Assembly: GCA_036873755.1 (NCBI GenBank)
Contig: JAVTVY010019546.1
Location: forward strand, 1-64,000
Source: Hanleya hanleyi
Lineage: Eukaryota; Mollusca; Polyplacophora; Lepidopleurida; Hanleyidae
Length of the DNA: 64,000 nucleotides
Direction of reading: 5' to 3'
The position numbers and the translations under genes are program-made. The notes under the pieces are model-generated. The model ran no database searches and was not told the DNA's origin. It was given only the letters and a program-made list of their open reading frames with translations. Shown piece by piece: positions 62,922 through 64,000 of the stretch. The first letter of the stretch is position 1, and each line of letters starts with the position of its first letter.

Positions 62922-64000
62922 TATGTTTTCATTATAGGATATATTGCATTTTATTACTACGAAAGAGTACATTTCATGGAAGTGATTGAAAGACCGTGTT
63001 ATTGTACCAACAATATCTAGTCTGTTATTGTTCCTTTCACTTTTATGGATTTTAGTTCCGGTCAGAGTGTCAGTCCTGTACGAAGCAGGGTTCGAGTCTC
63101 ACTAAGCTCTATCTTCATGTTTTAAATTCTAGTCTTATATCGACGTCCTGTTTAATCTACTGATTCTATCTCTAACGGTTTGATCAAGTTTAGTACCTCA
63201 CAGTGTCGCAAATATCCTGATGGATTCACTTGAGTATATGGCAAAAATAGTTTTCGATCTAAATCCTGGGTCAAGCTTATCAAAGAATTTAGTATGCAGA
63301 TACATAGAATGGTCGACATCTCCAAGATGGCTGGCCAATACTTGCTCCAAAGATACCAATAGTCTAGGGCTCTACTCATCATAACAGACAGATGGCTGTA
63401 CAAAACATAGAGTCCACAAGAAAGGCACCCTCGTGACGAAGACCGACATCCTGGTTAATTCCTCGTGAATAATCGACGGTGTTCTGGTTTAAACAATATA
63501 TTTATTCACAAAAGGTGAATTGGGATTGACGAACAGGCTTAGCCTATCTCAACGCCTCTCCCAATATATATATTACATAGGATGATAGTTTGACGGACAG
63601 AAATAACACTAACATATTTACAAAACAGAGAATGGCGCATCACTGTTAATATAGCAACATTCAGACGAAAAGCATTAACGAATACGATAACATCATCATA
63701 GCTGACTCATTTAAATACAGTGTGTGATCGATCAATAATTTAATAATATTAATGACAGTTGGTAGTCAAGAAGGATTATTCATGCTCAGCGAAGACTTGG
63801 TGAGTTATGAAAATCGTCCAGATTTTAGTAAAAATTTGTGAACTCGTTTGAAAATATCAGTATATTCATGTAATGACAATAATTTCTCTCCAAAAAGAAG
63901 TGCATGGCAGCTGATATTCGTTTCAGGTATGCCTTGAAGTAATTCTTGTCGCGCGTTTGTGTAACGTGGACAGACAAGTAAGAAATGGTTGGTGTCCTCG
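62922..64000. other. unassigned right end of the window
   Basis: No gene recognised. A B-box-like GGGTTCGAGTCTCAC at 63089-63103 with a poor upstream A box may be an old SINE head. Low-complexity AT-rich sequence follows. Confidence 0.35.

Overview
The window is nuclear DNA of a multicellular animal, most likely an aquatic invertebrate and possibly a mollusc (low-to-moderate confidence). The basis is: exons of a DEG/ENaC ion-channel gene with GT/AG introns, Polinton/Maverick elements with adenovirus-like capsid genes, a DIRS tyrosine-recombinase retrotransposon, two non-LTR retrotransposons, a Penelope-like (or related) RT family, tRNA-derived SINEs, and a GAGTGAGTGAG-headed short interspersed repeat of a kind I associate with molluscs. 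There is no prokaryotic-style gene organisation. Nearly every long ORF belongs to a decayed mobile element or is an artefact of a minisatellite.

Layout. 1-512: 79-bp tandem repeat. 0.6-2.1 kb: inverted-repeat debris and a solo Polinton-type terminal repeat. 2.1-17.2 kb: a nested stack. A Penelope-like RT element (2.56-3.41 and 16.74-17.2 kb) is split by a 13.3-kb Polinton (3410-16736; TIRs about 850 bp; 6-bp target duplication CGCAGT), and that Polinton is itself split by another RT element of the same family (about 8.91-10.27 kb). 18.8-21.65 kb: a strongly deleted, TIR-bounded Polinton derivative. 22.2-52.1 kb: four phase-compatible exons of a DEG/ENaC channel on the + strand (22219-22399, 27730-27786, 43604-43695, 51902-52101). 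Its introns hold three foldback elements, two tRNA-like SINEs, an 8.3-kb block of two unrelated minisatellites (28.1-36.4 kb), minus-strand Polinton remnants (37.4-40.7 and 44.8-45.4 kb), a LINE (41.6-43.4 kb) and a duplicated unknown repeat (47.5 and 49.3 kb). 53.5-55.25 kb: a DIRS element interrupted by a SINE. 55.66-58.2 kb: a LINE. 58.8-59.3 kb: third copy of a 434-bp repeat. The remainder to 64 kb is simple repeat, a 355-bp tandem duplication and unassigned sequence.

The big Polinton has the expected gene set: zinc-finger/N-terminal part of the polymerase gene (minus strand, catalytic part missing), two PC4-like small proteins, integrase with chromodomain, packaging ATPase, small hydrophobic protein, penton-like protein, pVI/pX-like core protein, F54H12.2-type major capsid protein and adenain-type protease. 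All large genes carry stops or frameshifts, so the element is dead. The only plausible living protein-coding gene is the DEG/ENaC channel. It is easily missed because each exon is short and the introns are full of repeats.

Limits: all homology calls are from motif recognition without database searches. Boundaries of old repeats are approximate unless a terminal repeat or target duplication is given.
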